Shown here one piece after another: positions 21,430 through 34,221 of a stretch of DNA of 64,000 nucleotides. Position 1 is the first letter of the stretch; each line of letters starts with the position of its first letter. Made by a program: the position numbers and the translations under genes. The notes under the pieces were generated by a model. The model was not told the origin of the DNA. It saw only the letters and a list, made by a program, of their open reading frames with translations, and ran no database searches. Origin of the DNA: Diaporthe sp. PMI_573 (taxonomy: Eukaryota; Ascomycota; Sordariomycetes; Diaporthales; Diaporthaceae); NCBI GenBank assembly GCA_021399435.1, contig JAJTUP010000049.1, positions 310,001 to 374,000 on the forward strand. Direction: 5' to 3'.

Positions 21430-21965
21430 ATCATCTCTTTGCAATTCCAGAACCCCAACTGCTCCATACTATCGTAAACTCAACGAGCCTTTCCAAGGAC
21501 AATTCCATATTGGGGCTCCTACACGGGTACTTTTATCATTCACACTGTCGCTGTGAATTCCGCGAGTCTTCAACACAAAGATAGAGTTTTGTGAAGTACG
21601 AGCTTTGTTCGGGTGCCCGCTACGAGGCCACGGCATGAATACTTACCGAATGAACCACATGGGCATTCCTCACTGCTCAATCTCCTATAGAATAACCTCC
21701 TATAGGATAACCTCCTATGGAACAACCTCCTATGGGGTGTATGGAGGTCACAAGGCAGATGGTAGCCATGCCACAGGGGCTCCGCAGTGACGTGTTGCAA
21801 TTTTTGAAGACGTGGCGGTATTAATGTAACAATGTATGTGAAATCATCCAGTTGGATTGTGCTATTCAGGAGACTTAGTAATTACAGCTGACTAATTGGG
21901 TACACGGTCATGACTCTACTCTAAAAAGCCTTCTTCAAAATCTCGCGTTGGCTGCCCACAATTGC
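21430..21965. other. Intergenic with a dispersed 15-bp tandem repeat
   Basis: Spacer between hydrolase and transcription factor. The only element seen is the 15-bp tandem repeat at 21682-21735, listed separately. Confidence 0.5.
21682..21735. repeat. 15-bp tandem repeat, about 3.5 copies (locus 1)
   Basis: Units of CTCCTATAGGATAAC and close variants repeat at 21682, 21697, 21712 and 21727. Each junction carries CCTATAGG or a one-base variant, which is palindromic. The same unit recurs at 63797-63830, 42 kb away, so this is a dispersed family and not just a local slippage product. Confidence 0.75.
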
Positions 21966-24422
21966 ATGGCTTCTCAACTCCATCCTCCGTCGGCTCAGCC
22001 AGTACACGCCGGCTCTGGCCTCGAGCATCTGCACGCCGCCTGTACCAGCTGCAAGGGACGCAAGGTACGCTGCTCAGGTGAGCGACCGAATTGCCTGACA
22101 TGCACCAAATATGGACGAGAGTGCGTGTACTTGCCATTGAGGCCCCGGGGAAGAAAAAGGAGGCGTGGGATGGAGAGTCACGTCGTCGAGCCCAGCCGGA
22201 GTATTGAGAACCTCACCAACACGGACAGCAACACAAGCACAAACGTCCATGAACCGCCAGCCGTCACCACGAATGGGCAGTCCCAGACGACGCAGCCACG
22301 AATACGGACACTCTGTCCCGGCCCACTGGCGGCAAAGCGACATCGCGAGCTTCGCTCAGGCATGGGAATCTGCCAGGCGAGCACAGGAGCATTCCAGTTC
22401 TACGGTCCTGCGTCCAACCTTTCATTCCTGCAGTGCTTCTACCAACGCATCCATCAGAATGCAGACGGCCAGCCCTCCCATGGTCCACCGGCTGCGATGC
22501 ATATCTGGGGGCTGGACAAGTTCGTTTTCTCGCCCGAGCCACCAGAGCTGTGCGGCCAGTCCAATGCCCTACACGCCTTCCTCCCCAGGGATATGGGCGA
22601 TTGCTTCCTCACGACCTACTTCAAGGTCTGCCATCCGCAGTTCCCTTTTCTTGTGCGTGCCGAGATCGAGCGGGCCTGGGACAATCTGTGGGAGCCACCG
22701 CAGCAGCCCGGGGCGGCCGCACAGATGTGTCAGGTGAACAGGCTCACCGAGAGGAACATCGTGCTGATGGTGCTCGCCATCGGGGCCATCATGGCCAGCC
22801 TGTCGCCCGACAAGGACGCCAAGGTCATGGAACGGTGGGCGTGGCATCTGTCGTCGCGGGCGCAGCTGCGTGGCCAGGACTTCGAGGACACGTCGTTGGC
22901 GAACGTGCACCTCCTCCTGCTCAAGTCCATCTTCGGCATCCAGCTGATGCGGCCCAACGACGCTCACCTATACGCCAGCCACGCCGCCGTCAACGCCCTC
23001 GCCCTGGGCATGAACCGCGCCCAGGTGGCCAACGGCCCACGGCCCGAGATGCACCGGCTGCGCGTCACCTTCTACAGCCTCTACGCCAACGAGCGCCTCG
23101 TCACCCTCTTCTTCGGCCGGCCCTCGTCCCTCCGCGACGACCTGATCGACGCCGCCATTCCCGAGGACCTGCCATCCTCCGAGCCGGACGAGAACACCAA
23201 CCTTGCCTTCGTGCGCGCCATGGCTGCCCTGGCGAGGACCGCCGACCGCATCAGCACGGGCATCTACTGCGCCATCGGCGCCGACGCAGCAACCATCGAC
23301 CGCACCGCCCGCGAGTGCGACGCAGAGCTCGACGAGGTTACGCGCTCCCTGCCGACCTTCCTGCACTTCTTCGACGCCGCCGTGCCGCCCAGCCGCCACG
23401 CCTGGCAGGAGATCCAGCGTACCCACCTGGGGCTGGCATACTACCACTGCCGGATCCTAATCCACCGCCCGCTGGTCTGCTTTGCAAGTATGCACGCCAC
23501 CAACGCCGAGGCGACGGCCCAGGCGGAGCTGCTGGGTATCGAGGACCTGCAGGGGAGCATCGCAAGGGCGATGGAGGCATCTGAGGCCCTGGTCGGGCTG
23601 GCGCTCGAGGCGTTCACCGTGCGCGTGCCGGATATGCACCAGGACGCGGGCGTCGCATACAACGTCATGGGAGCCTGCCTGACGCTGCTGTACCGCGTGC
23701 TCGACGGGCCCGCGCGCACGTCTGCCGCCGACGCAGCGACCATCTTCAACCTCGTCCAGGACGGCATGCGCTGTCTCGACCTCATGAACCACCACGGTCC
23801 GCGCTTCAGCAAGATCACCCTCAGCGAGCGCATCTTGAGTGCCGCCAAGGATGCGTTCTGGTCTGCACGGGAGGAGGGTGGAGGAGGAGGCGGAGGCGGC
23901 AGCAGAGTTGTTTCAGGCCAGCCCTCGGGTCGTGAAGCTGACAGTGAGCGCGATGCCGATGGCACTGGGCCGGTGCCCGACCTTGACCTTCAGGGAACAG
24001 GTCACGATGAGCTGGATATGCTGCTCACGCAGTTTCCTTGGCTAGAGTGAGTCTTGTCATCTCCCTTCTTGATCCAATCTCCCCTCTCCGCTGCCCTCCC
24101 CACGAGCATACTCACTTGCAGTATATCCCCTTACCCTGCTGAACGCCCTTCTCTGTACAGAACGCCACCACCAGCGCAGACCACGGACGACATGTCCCCT
24201 GCCTTCCCAGCCAGGACAGACGTCACCTCCGCTCCGGTGGATGGGATAAGCTCGCAGAATGCCTACCCCATGCTGTTCAGGGTTGCCCCTTCATCGGCGA
24301 GGCAACTGCCTACCGCGTTGTACGGGTTCGGCGCACACCCCTGGCCCGGTATGATAGACGGAGATCTTGACGGTAGCCATGAGAACAGCATGAATGGCAT
24401 CTCTTGGGATTTGATGCAATAA
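21966..24422 (+). CDS. Zn2Cys6 fungal-specific transcription factor
   Basis: Exons 21966-24046 and 24122-24422 join in phase 2 and give 793 aa. The start is the ATG at 21966, because the frame upstream has no ATG. The binuclear zinc cluster lies at residues 26-51 in the order C-x2-C-x6-C-x6-C-x2-C-x6-C (CTSCKGRKVRC, then NCLTC and GREC), followed by a basic linker (RPRGRKRRRG). The middle region matches the fungal-specific transcription factor domain: CFLTTYFKVCHPQFPFLVR, YASHAAVNALALGMNRAQ and SLYANERLVTLFFGRPSSL. A poly-Gly run (GGGGGGGG) precedes an acidic tail. Exon 2 is Pro/Ser-rich, like an activation domain. It is probably a nuclear regulator of metabolism genes. The adjacent hydrolase is a candidate target by position only. 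Confidence 0.9.
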
Positions 24423-24658
24423 CATAACCATGGGACTTTGCAACGCATCACCTTCTTGGATCGATTGAGTGACTAAAAAAAATGCTCGAGCAGAGATCAT
24501 GGGGGACAGTGGCCTTGCTAAAAGAACATAGTAAAGCAGGACCTTTACCTATTGACATAAGCACTGCCAAACTGCTCTCGATTTGTTGATGTAATAGAAT
24601 CAAAGGAAGGAAGGGAGAAGTCGGAAAGATAATTTATGATGGTGTGAGATGATGCCCG

Positions 24659-27338
24659 TCAGATGAGCACGAACCTCTGCCGGAACGAACATGACAAAAC
24701 TAATCTGAAATCCAACCGGTGGATAGTTCCAATCCCAAGACGGTGACAGGTATTAGGCTCTGGTGCCGCTGGCACAAGACCGCATACAAGCACGCAGCAG
24801 TCCCTGATCTCGCTACACTTGACCAACAAAAGCATTGCTGTCATGGCGTGTTCCTGGTACCCAGTGCTCAGGTTGGTCCTCTTGGCAGATCTAGACAGTG
24901 ATCCATCGCGCTGGCAGCCTAAAGGCGTGTCCGGGCTGAACTTCATTCTTAGTGGCACAGATTCCATGGACTTCGGATGGTCTGTCTTTAAGACCTGTGC
25001 GTAGAACCCAAATCGACCGGTTTCCCTGTCCTTGGCATATCGCACCTCCATGGCCAACGCATGCAGGGTGATGGACCCGTTCAGAATCCTCCCGCAGGGG
25101 CTTTTGCCCGCCAGGGAGCACTCCGCGTTGACAACTATCATCCTTATCAGCTCGGATTTGCTGTTTTCAAACTCCTCGGCCAGGTGCGGAGTGGTCGGTC
25201 CGCGGATGGAGGACCATGACCACGAGGGACTCTCGTTGTCGGCAGGGACGCCTCGCCCGTCGGCGGACTGCCAGCACAGCTGGTTGATGAGGTCGCCTTC
25301 CCACAAGCCAGCCAGGTACCGATCCTGAATCACCGAGTGTATGTCGCTCGCGATGGCCTGGAGAGCAATGAGGCGGTCGCTATCTTTTGAAAGCGCCCGA
25401 CGTGTGTATTCTGGTACAAGAACTCGCCGCCAGTAGCGGTAGAAATACTTGACGGCTGGCGTATCGGTGTCCACATTTCGCAGCTCTTCAGCGCAAGCCG
25501 GAATATCTTCCGTTCCAAGCCTCTCGCGCTTTGGAATGAAGGCGTAAATCAACTCCATCGCACCGATAAGTCTTTGACGAGCCATTTCGATATATCCTCG
25601 GTATGCTTCCTTTTCTTTAACTGCTGGTGTATGGGCTAGTCCTCGATTCGCATATCGCTCTGGTATGACTGAGGGCTCAGATAAGCTCGGCCCAGCCGTA
25701 CCAGATTGGAGGTGAGCGCCATGCATAGTAGGGAGGTCGAACTTCTTCCCTACAGGTATTCTTCCCTCCAGCATTTCCCTTGTATACTGACGATATGCTG
25801 CTCGTCCGAGTTCGTTGGAACTTGTCCTGGAATCGATTCCGTTCTCAATCTGACCACACTCGCATTTCCTGAGGGTCTCACACTCCCAGCTTGCTTCATG
25901 AGAACCGAAGGACAGCAGGCGGTGGGGAAGTATAGTTTCTTGGAAAGTCCAGGCTCGAGCATGGATTGGATCGTTACGAATCATTCGCGAGTGGTCGATT
26001 GCCTGACGAACATGAATTGGATCTTGCGTTTCCGTCTCGGCTAGTTCGACATCGTCGCCGACCAATCTGTCCTGTAGAAAACCGGCAGAGTCGCTGGCAG
26101 AACAGGAAGCGGCTATGGTCAAGATGGAGTCTCGATATATGTCGCTCATCTTTGCTGCCTCGGCATGGAAATCGGAACCTCTGTTACAATTCCATTAGCA
26201 ACTCGAGAGGAATGGAGAATCATTGCTGGGGTTGTCTCACCCGTCGTCCTGAATGATGCACAGCGAATCGATCCACAAGTACGGCACCTCAAGTGCTCTG
26301 GTCACCAGCACAGCATCCTTGAACGTCTGTGGGAGGCTGTTCCACTCGATTCCGCATCTGTGCGACCACAAAGTCTGAGGGGTAGTCTTCAAGGCAATCG
26401 TCTTGCCCCAGCAGTGACTCAATGCGATCCAATGCCCTCTTGTGCCATATTCGGGGACCACTAGTCTCACTTCTCCCTCCCTGACATCGATGACGCGACG
26501 AGGAAGCTCGGGAATTGTATGCGTTTTGCAATGCGCATGTTTCTGTAAACAATCATGGAGCCATGCTTTTGCAAGCGTCACGCACTCCTGACGTTGCGGA
26601 TTCTTCGGAATGCAACACCCCTCTGGAATAAGAGGGAGTCCCATCCACTTCCTTGGAACACCAGGTTCTGTTGGTTGGGGTTCTCGATACACATCGTAGG
26701 ACCGTATCGTGTACGTGGCTTGTGAATGGTTAGCTGACCGGGTCTTGCGAGCCGTCAATTCGGAACTTTGTATCCCGGATTGACCCGATTTAGCTGCCAT
26801 GAGTGCCTCGAAAGATGGCCTTTTCATTGCTAGTGTCAGGCGCAGAGGGCCCAGACCCGCCGAAGTCACCGTGATAGTATCCGGGCTCATACAACTTCGC
26901 TCCAGGAACATGCAGATGACGGTCAGAAGCTCGTGGTTCAGCGAACAGGACGAGGTGGATAAGCCAAAAACGAAGCTCGCGTCTCCTCTCCCCAGATTTT
27001 TGGAAAGGCGCGCAAGTAGCCCCTGGCAAACCAAGCATATGGGCCATCCAAAGCTGTCCCTCAGCACATCATTTTCGAATGACGCAGAGGTGAAAGGTGT
27101 TTGATATCCCGACTATTGTGCGCGTAGTTAATATGTCAGCGTCAGGCTGTGAACCCCGCGATTTGGCTCAAGGACTCCATACTGGCACCTTCAGCAGCTT
27201 GATCAGCTCCCCCGAACAGAGCCGTTCCCGTGCATACCTGAATGTGCTCTGTGCCGGAGCACTAACTGATACACATGCAATGCTTCTACTTTTTTCTGCC
27301 GGAGAAAGAACGGCCAAGCTCGAACTTGGGCCAGCCAT
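24659..27338 (-). CDS. HET-domain (heterokaryon incompatibility-like) protein
   Basis: Three exons on the minus strand: 27338-27183, 27112-26241 and 26180-24659, with introns of 70 and 60 bp and consistent phases, for about 849 aa. HET-domain landmarks near residues 275-390 are WIALSHCWGKT, then LPQTFKDAVLVTRALEVPYL, LWIDSLCIIQDD, and, across the second intron, AAKMSDIYRDSILTIAAS. RAWTFQETILPHRLLSFG follows further on. HET domains trigger programmed cell death in vegetative incompatibility when paired with sensor partners. No NACHT, ankyrin or WD repeat is attached here, so this is a stand-alone HET protein with an unknown C-terminal region. The first exon assignment (MAGPSSSLAVLSPAEKSR) rests on phase and a GTATGG donor, and an alternative donor nearby is possible. 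Confidence 0.85.
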
Positions 27339-28428
27339 GTTGAGTCCTTCAAAAGTGGGCACGTAGAGATGTAGCTGGTGTCTGAATTGAGGGTTGCTAC
27401 CTGGGTCTCACTGGTATTTCAAGGGTAACACAGATGCAGAGAAACCCAGCGCAAGGCGCACCGCTGGCAGTCATTTCAGCAGCTGAAGAGGGTTGCTCGC
27501 AGAAGACGTCATCTGCGGTGTCAAAGGCTGTGCTGTGCTTATTAGGGCTGCAGCTAGCAGGTGCGTCTTGTCCTTGCGCCTAGTCTAGGCCCAGGCTCAG
27601 CCCTCACAATGCATACTTATGCGGGAAGATGGTGGTGTGCATCCACAGCCCCGGAGAAGAACAGCCTGTTATGTTAGAAGAGGGAGCCAAACCGTTTAGA
27701 CACACGGTCAAGTGTAATTAGGCAGCAGGGTCTAATGCAACATAGCAAGTGCCATTTCAAGATGCCCACGCCCACAAATCAAATGCCACGCAAGGACCAA
27801 CAACGTTCCCGCCCTGAAAACAATAAACATGTGGTCGGTCTCTACTGTAGCAAAGTGATGCCTCCCCCTGGTCGTATGCACGCCACTCCCCCAACTCAGG
27901 AGCCCTGTGAAAGTAAGGTCTTTTTATCAACAATACTAAAAAGACTACGAATTTTAAAAAATCAATCAGCTTCTAAAATCACACTTCTAATGTAATATTT
28001 AATTGGCGGCTCTGCGGGCGAGAGGTATTATATTTGGTTTGAATTGGGCGACATGTTATTGCAAGGATACTTACTGCATTACGTAACCACTCCCGCTGAG
28101 AGTCTGCAAGGGGGCCCCCTGCACAACGAACGGGACCTGCCAGCCGGAAAGGCAACGTCAGTTCGTCAGCCTTCCGCAGCCTGCTCTGCCGTTGGCCGAA
28201 TGCTGGAGCTCTGCACTCAACCGCCACCACCGACATCGACCACCATCACCATCATCAGCGGCACCACTCTCGACCAGCGACTTTGCGAGTGAACCACGAG
28301 CTTCCTAACGACTTGCGAAACCCATCAATCTTCCCAGATCGTACCACCCACAATAATCCACACAACCCCTCCCGAGCAAGACCCGCCCACTCCAGCCGCA
28401 GCAGCACGAGACTGCGACCACCGACACG
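27339..28428. other. Intergenic, partly AT-rich
   Basis: It separates the HET gene from RPN12. Positions 27915-28010 are markedly AT-rich and include a small inverted repeat, GTCTTTTTA about 27919 and TAAAAAGAC about 27938. The last 150 bp are CA-rich leader of RPN12. No gene seen. Confidence 0.45.
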
Positions 28429-29419
28429 ATGGCCGAACGCCAGCTGCAGCAGATCCTCTCCCAGCTGAAATCCCAATCCTCGACCCTCAGCTACGCCGAC
28501 GCAGCACCCCTCCTCTCCAAAGCAAAACTGCAGCTCCTGAAGCTCAACGCCCTGTCGCCCTCCCCCGCCACCATCAGCAGCAACACCCAGCAGCAGCAGC
28601 AGCAGCCATCCCAGAGCATCCTCGCCCTCGCGCGGGAGACCTACGAGCAGGGCGCCCTGTACAGCATCCGGGCGCGGGACCCAGAGGCCTTCACGCGCTA
28701 TGTCGCGCAGCTGTCGCCCTTCTACGAGCTGCCCGCCTCCGTCCTCCCGCCGAGCCTGGCAGAGCGCAACCGCGTCACGGGCCTGTACCTGCTGCTGCTG
28801 CTCACGCAGGGCCGCTACGCCGAGTTCCACTCCGAGCTCGAGAGCCTCGCCGCGCGAGAGGGCGGCGGTGCCACCGCTGATGTCGAGGGCGACCGGTTCC
28901 TGGGCTACCCGATCCGCCTCGAGAGGTGGCTCATGGAGGGCAGCTATGACCGTGTCTGGAAGGCTATGAAGAGCCGGGAGGTGCCGAGCGAGGAGTTTGC
29001 TGTGTTTTCTGAGGTGAGTTGATATCTGTCTATCCATGACATTCATCCTGCTCGTGATGGCAGCTCGTTCAACTACCATCATGCTAACCACCACCCCCAA
29101 CCAAAAACAGATCCTCACCTCCCAGATCCGCAACGAGATCGCCTCCAGCAGCGAGCGCGCCTACCCGTCTCTCCCAATCTCCTCCACAAAGTCCCTCCTC
29201 TTCCTCGACTCCGAGGGCGCCGTCATCGAGTTTGCCCGCTCCCGCGGCTGGACCCTCAAGGACGGCAGGATCTACTTCCCCAAGGAGCAGGCCGAGGCCG
29301 CCGAGGGCGACGGCGACGACGAAGGCGCCGCGGCCGGCGCCGGCGGCAAGGAGGACATGAGCAAGCTGGTTATCGAGAACGCCCTGGGCTACGCGCGGGA
29401 GCTGGAGACTATTGTATAG
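28429..29419 (+). CDS. 26S proteasome regulatory subunit Rpn12 (PSMD8-like)
   Basis: Exons 28429-29013 and 29111-29419 join in phase 0 across a 97-bp intron for 297 aa. This is slightly longer than the usual 260-290 because of a poly-Gln insert (QQQQQQ near residue 55) and an acidic Gly/Ala-rich insert near residue 270. The family signature includes the helical start QQILSQLKSQ, LARETYEQGALYSIRARD, FTRYVAQLSPFY, RNRVTGLYLLLLLTQGR and RWLMEGSYDRVWKA, then the C-terminal PCI part SSTKSLLFLDSEGAVIEFA. Rpn12 is a lid component of the 19S regulatory particle, and its incorporation completes lid assembly. It is a single-copy housekeeping gene in fungi. Its 3' end converges on the alpha-COP gene. 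Confidence 0.93.
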
Positions 29420-30205
29420 TTATCCTGTGGTCCTGCGGTTGGTCTGGGTGGTGATGGGTTGTTGAGCAAGGAGGGGAGGCCAGGGTGGTTTGGGCTGTGT
29501 TGGTGGTTCTGGTCCTGGACATTGGCCGTCGTGTCTGGCTTCTACGGGGACAAACACACACAAAAGACATAGAAATGATGACACTTAATGCCACTGCAAT
29601 GAGTGAACGAATGCGTGGGTGACTGACTTGCCCGAGAAACGGTTGACAACGAGGGAACGGCGAACACACTGCTCGAGATGCCACTTTCACTCAGTCGGCA
29701 GGCCGACCCCTTGTGATCACACCTTCGACTCCACGCAGCCTCATCGAAGTCGTGTACATCCCGTACTGGCAGGCAGAAAGACGTCTGTGAGAGCAAGGGC
29801 CCCTCATACACAGCTCTCGGTCCCGGTAACTTGCATACACGCACACAGTAGCACCACTGCCACAAGAGCTCATCTTCATCAATATAAGTATATTGCAACA
29901 ACATTCAAAACATTTGTTTTTACCTCTCACCCGCCAGGTTTTCTTTCGTCTAGGACCCATCGGGGGAAAAGCACAGATCTCGACTTTTTTTCGGAGGAAC
30001 AGGGGGGTCACCATCCACACCCATCGCTATAATTCTCACCGCACGGCAGCCCCCCCGTCCCGTCCGTCACTTCAATCAGGCTCCGAGTCCCCCTTTCTTC
30101 GTGTCGTTAAAAAGAACCAGCTAATTACATATTGCGGGAGCAGGCGAGTGTATCACTCCCCTACAACCCGGCGCCCATCCCGAAACCACTTGCAGTCAGC
30201 TTTGC
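29420..30205. other. Convergent intergenic region, nothing seen
   Basis: Shared 3' flank of RPN12 (plus) and alpha-COP (minus). It should contain both transcript ends. No clear gene, repeat or RNA. Confidence 0.5.
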
Positions 30206-33200
30206 TCAGAAGAACAGCTTCAGCCCGCTGCCGTGCTTGCCGACCTCGCACACCTCGCAGACGGTGCACACGGTGCCCTTGTACTTGGTGTGGTACTTGG
30301 ACCCGTCGAACGCGCACTCCTCGTACGCCGTGCCGCTGTAGATGGGCGTGTGGCTGGCCGCGCAGATCTCGAACTCGGCGAACTGGTCGAACTCGATCTC
30401 AACCTCGTCGTGCGGGTTGCGCTCAGCCAGTGTCTTGGTCTTCTTGGCCTGTAGACGTTCTTTGTTAGCACATTCCCGCTACAACTTCACGGACAGCGTG
30501 GGATGGTGGATGACTTACATTCTCAAGGATCTTGCCGCCTCCTCCGTTGGCCAGGATGCGGTTCGCGAAGCTCAGGGCCGAGCTCAGGTTCTTGGCGTTC
30601 CTGGCCAGGTTCATGGCGTTGAGCAGGGCCAGCTGGCGATGGGGCACCTCGATCTTGGGGATTGTGAAGTATGCTGACAGCTCCAGTGACCGCTTCAGCA
30701 GCTCAGGGTTGGCATTGACCTCTGCCGGCGAGCCCAGTTTCCTCCGTGCCAGCTCGACCGACATGGCAACTGTGTACTCGCTTGCCGAGCTGATGAGCTT
30801 CTTCGCCTCTGCAACCTCGCTCTCACTTGACACCGAGTTGATCAACAAGGCGTGGAGGACACTCTTGAAGATTTGGACGCCATCCTCCAGCTTGTTTGCC
30901 TTCATTGTGTCGTAGCCGCGTTGCAGGTCATTGGTGGCGAGGTGCTCAAGATCTCTGGGGATAAATGGCAGAACCGACCTAGGATTTTGCTCGTCCACCG
31001 TACGGCGCACGTAGTTGATCAATGGGGGCAAGCCTGCTGACGCAGGGAGGTACGTCTTGGACGCTTCGTATACCTCCAGGAATCTTGTCTTCAGCGGTGC
31101 GAAACTGACGGCGCCGACTTGCCTGTTGAGGAGGTTCATGGCGCTCTCGAAAGAGCCTCCGGCCACATGATCCACAGCCAACGGAGAGTTCCGAGCCCAC
31201 ATGTCGGCCTCGCTGCTGCCAGCGCCGCCTGCATCTGCGCTCTCGACGTTGACGAAATCACCCTCAACATCGGGAACTTCGTCATCGCCCATGTCCCAGC
31301 CAGCAGCGTCCTCCTCGTCGTCGGCTTCTGCCAGTCCGCCGTTCTTGGCCACGAGATCGTCCACAGAATCGTCGCCAAACCCGTTCGTGGCTGCAGGCGT
31401 ATCCTCGAGCGATAGACCCTCCACCTCGCCAAGCAAAGCCTTCTCGAAGAACGACTGCGAAGTGGCCTTTGTTGGCCAGTTCGCCTTGAACGTTGGCACA
31501 ACTGGCTTTGGTGGGGTAAGGGGCTCGCCAATCTTGGGCAGCGTGATTTGGTCCTCGGTCAGGCCTGTGGCCTCCAGAATCGCCTGGCATTCTTCCTCCT
31601 GGCCGTATGACTTGGCAGTCAGATATGCGAGAGGGTAGAGATCCACTTCCTTGAACATTTGTATCCTGTCCACATCGCCAAGGAAAAGATCATTCTGGAA
31701 TCGAGAGGTAAAGTCGCCTCTGTGCTCGGCAATTTTTGCCATCCTAGCAAGCTTGGACTGTTCACCAGTGGTCAGGTACAGGAAGGACAGCTTGTCGAAC
31801 TGCTTTAGCTTCTGGTAGCACATCTCCACGGTTTGGTGGTTTCCGTGTGCCAGCGCCTCGCTGCCGAGCTTCACCCAGAGGGCTTGCTTGTCTAATTGCT
31901 TGGCCATCTCCACGGCGACCTCGAGGTTGCCACACTCAAGGGCGAGCTCGAATCTCGTGGTTGGGTCCTGCACGAACTGCAGCGCAATTTCGGGGTAGCC
32001 CTTCTTTTGCACGTACGAGATGACAGACTGGCCGACCAGGCTCGAGTTCCGGATGATGTCGAGCATTTCGCTGTAGTTCTTCTTGACCAGCGACAGCTTG
32101 AAGCGGTACTCGGTAGGGTCGACGTGGAGGACCTTGGGCTTGGCCGCGCGGTCCAGGCAGTAGACATTGCGGCCCTTGACACGGGTGAGGTACACAGTCG
32201 TGTCCAGTGTTCGGACGATGCCGTTGTCACCGTTCAGCAGTGTGTACTTGATGTGGTTGAGGGTTGAGTAGAGTAGGACACCGGCATCATCCCAAGTAGC
32301 ACTCTTGATACGGATCGTCTCGTGCAGGGTGCTGACCTGCTCCAGGGTCTTGGTGACGATGGTGACGTTATGCTTGCTCAGAAGAGCGGCATAGAGACCG
32401 TCATTGGACCACACCACGTACTTCACACCATTTACGGTCAGCTCTGCGATGCTCTTCTTCTGCTGGATATCGTAGAGGTGCACGGCGGTTGGGGTAATGA
32501 TGAGAAGATTGCCCGTGCCGCCGAAGTAGATGTCAGTTGTTCCGATAGGAGGCTTGAAGGAACGGGTGGTGGCGTTGGACAAGTCCTTGATGTCGATAGT
32601 CTGACTGGACGTGTTCAAGACAGCGAATCGGTTTCGGGCCACGAAGATGGCAGAATTGCCCTGTCCGCGTTTTGACTCGGTGGGCTCGATAGCGCCAGAG
32701 CCATCACGGGGAAGGTTGACAAGCTCATAGGAACCGCCATCCGAGGAAGAGGTGACGAGAACCGATCGCTCAGCAGGGTTGTACGAGAGAGTACGAGGAG
32801 GCACCCAGGCTGGCCCAACCTTCTTAAGGGAGAGCAGCGTTGGGCTCTCAATGTTTTTCTGGAAGTCGTACGATTTGACCTGCTTCTCCTTGGTGATGTA
32901 GAAGAGGGTGCTCTGGTGGACGGCCATTGCAGGCCTCTCGCGTTCCAGCTTGAAGACCATGACTCCGTTATCGTGGCCGGCCGCGAACAGGTTGATCTCC
33001 GGATGAGCTGCAATGACCCAGAACCTATCATTTTCTCGCTTGAAGCTCTGCACGCTTGTCCTCTTGTTCAGGTCCCACACGCGGATGGTCTTGTCTTCTC
33101 CGACCGACAGGATGAGGTCTTGATGGGGATGGAAAAGACATCCGGACGAGTTCTGGAAGTGGCCTCGACACGTATCAACCTCCCACGCCTTTGTCTCGCT

Positions 33201-34221
33201 CATGCGCCACAGCTTGACCAGCCTGTCGTCGCCAGCCGACACGATCAAGGGCATGGTGGGGTGGAACGCAACCCAGTTGACACCGCGGTCGTGACCCTCC
33301 AGCACGAACTTGACGACGGCATCCGTGTTTCCAAACATGTCGGTCTGGTTCTGGTTGCCCCGAGCCACTTGTTCCTCGAACGTTATGGAAGTGGGGGCGG
33401 AGTGTTTCTTGCGCAGTCCTGAGATATCCCACACACGGACAGACTGGTCCAGCGAGGCCGAGACGACCAGGTCTTGCGTGGGGTGGAAGCTGGCGCACAT
33501 AACGTAGTGGTTGTGGCCCGTCATGGTGCAGATGAGGGATCGGTTCTGCCAGTTCCATATCCTGATGGTCTGGTCGTCGGAGGCTGAGATGATCCAAGGG
33601 AGCTCGTGGTGGAAGAAGACGGTTCGGACGTAGTCGAGATGGCCGTTGAGCGTGAACAGCTCCCTCCTCGTGGTCAGAGACCACACCTTGATCTTGTAGT
33701 CGTCGCCGCCGGAAACGAACAGGGGCTGGGTCTTGTGGAAGTCGACGCCTCGGACGGGGCCGCTGTGGCCTTCAAGTCGGTCGATCAGGGTTCCCATACG
33801 GTCTGTTCACGCGCACACTAAATGTCAGCAAACATCGAAGCTCCTGTTGAGGGCCCCAGGGGCTGGGGCTGCCAGTGGATCAAGTCGAGGAGTCGTAATC
33901 CCAGGGCTGTCCAGTCTGGCAATGCGCCGAGCCCCATTGTCATCCACCAATTTGTACGTACAGTCCCATAGCTGGATGGTCGATGAGTGAAGGGATACGA
34001 GAATCCATGGTCTGGAAGGCATGAGTAACAGCGTCGATGAGGCGGCTCGGGAGGACGGAGTTGAAGCTTACCGCTTGGGATGGAAAGCAATCCCCTTGGC
34101 GCGGGAGCTCTTGCTCTCGAACTGTTGCGCGCTGTCAGCTCTGGTGCTCTTGCTCAACGGAGGGTAAAGCTGATGGAGCTTTGTGCGGACGGACCTTTGT
34201 GAGCATGCCCGAGGAGGCCAT
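30206..34221 (-). CDS. Coatomer subunit alpha (alpha-COP)
   Basis: Five exons on the minus strand: 34221-34195, 34121-34072, 34011-33962, 33802-30519 and 30448-30206. All phases agree and give 1217 aa, the usual family length. The N-terminus reads MLTKFESKSSRAKGIAFHP across intron 1, followed by PWILVSLHSSTIQLWD. About six WD40 repeats follow, including GPVRGVDFHKTQPLFVSGGD and WIISASDDQTIRIW. A TPR-like solenoid and the C-terminal COPI domain ending in a Cys-rich tail (CTVCEVCEVGKHGSGLKL) complete it. Alpha-COP is an outer coat subunit of COPI vesicles and binds dilysine cargo for Golgi-to-ER retrieval. The first intron has a weak donor (GTCCGT), but the protein reading demands it. It is divergent from the UGGT gene. 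Confidence 0.95.

Noticed and set aside
22433..23584. 383-codon frame overlapping the Zn2Cys6 gene
   Set aside because: Arg/Pro/Ala-rich shadow of a GC-rich gene. The Zn2Cys6 frame carries the recognised domains.
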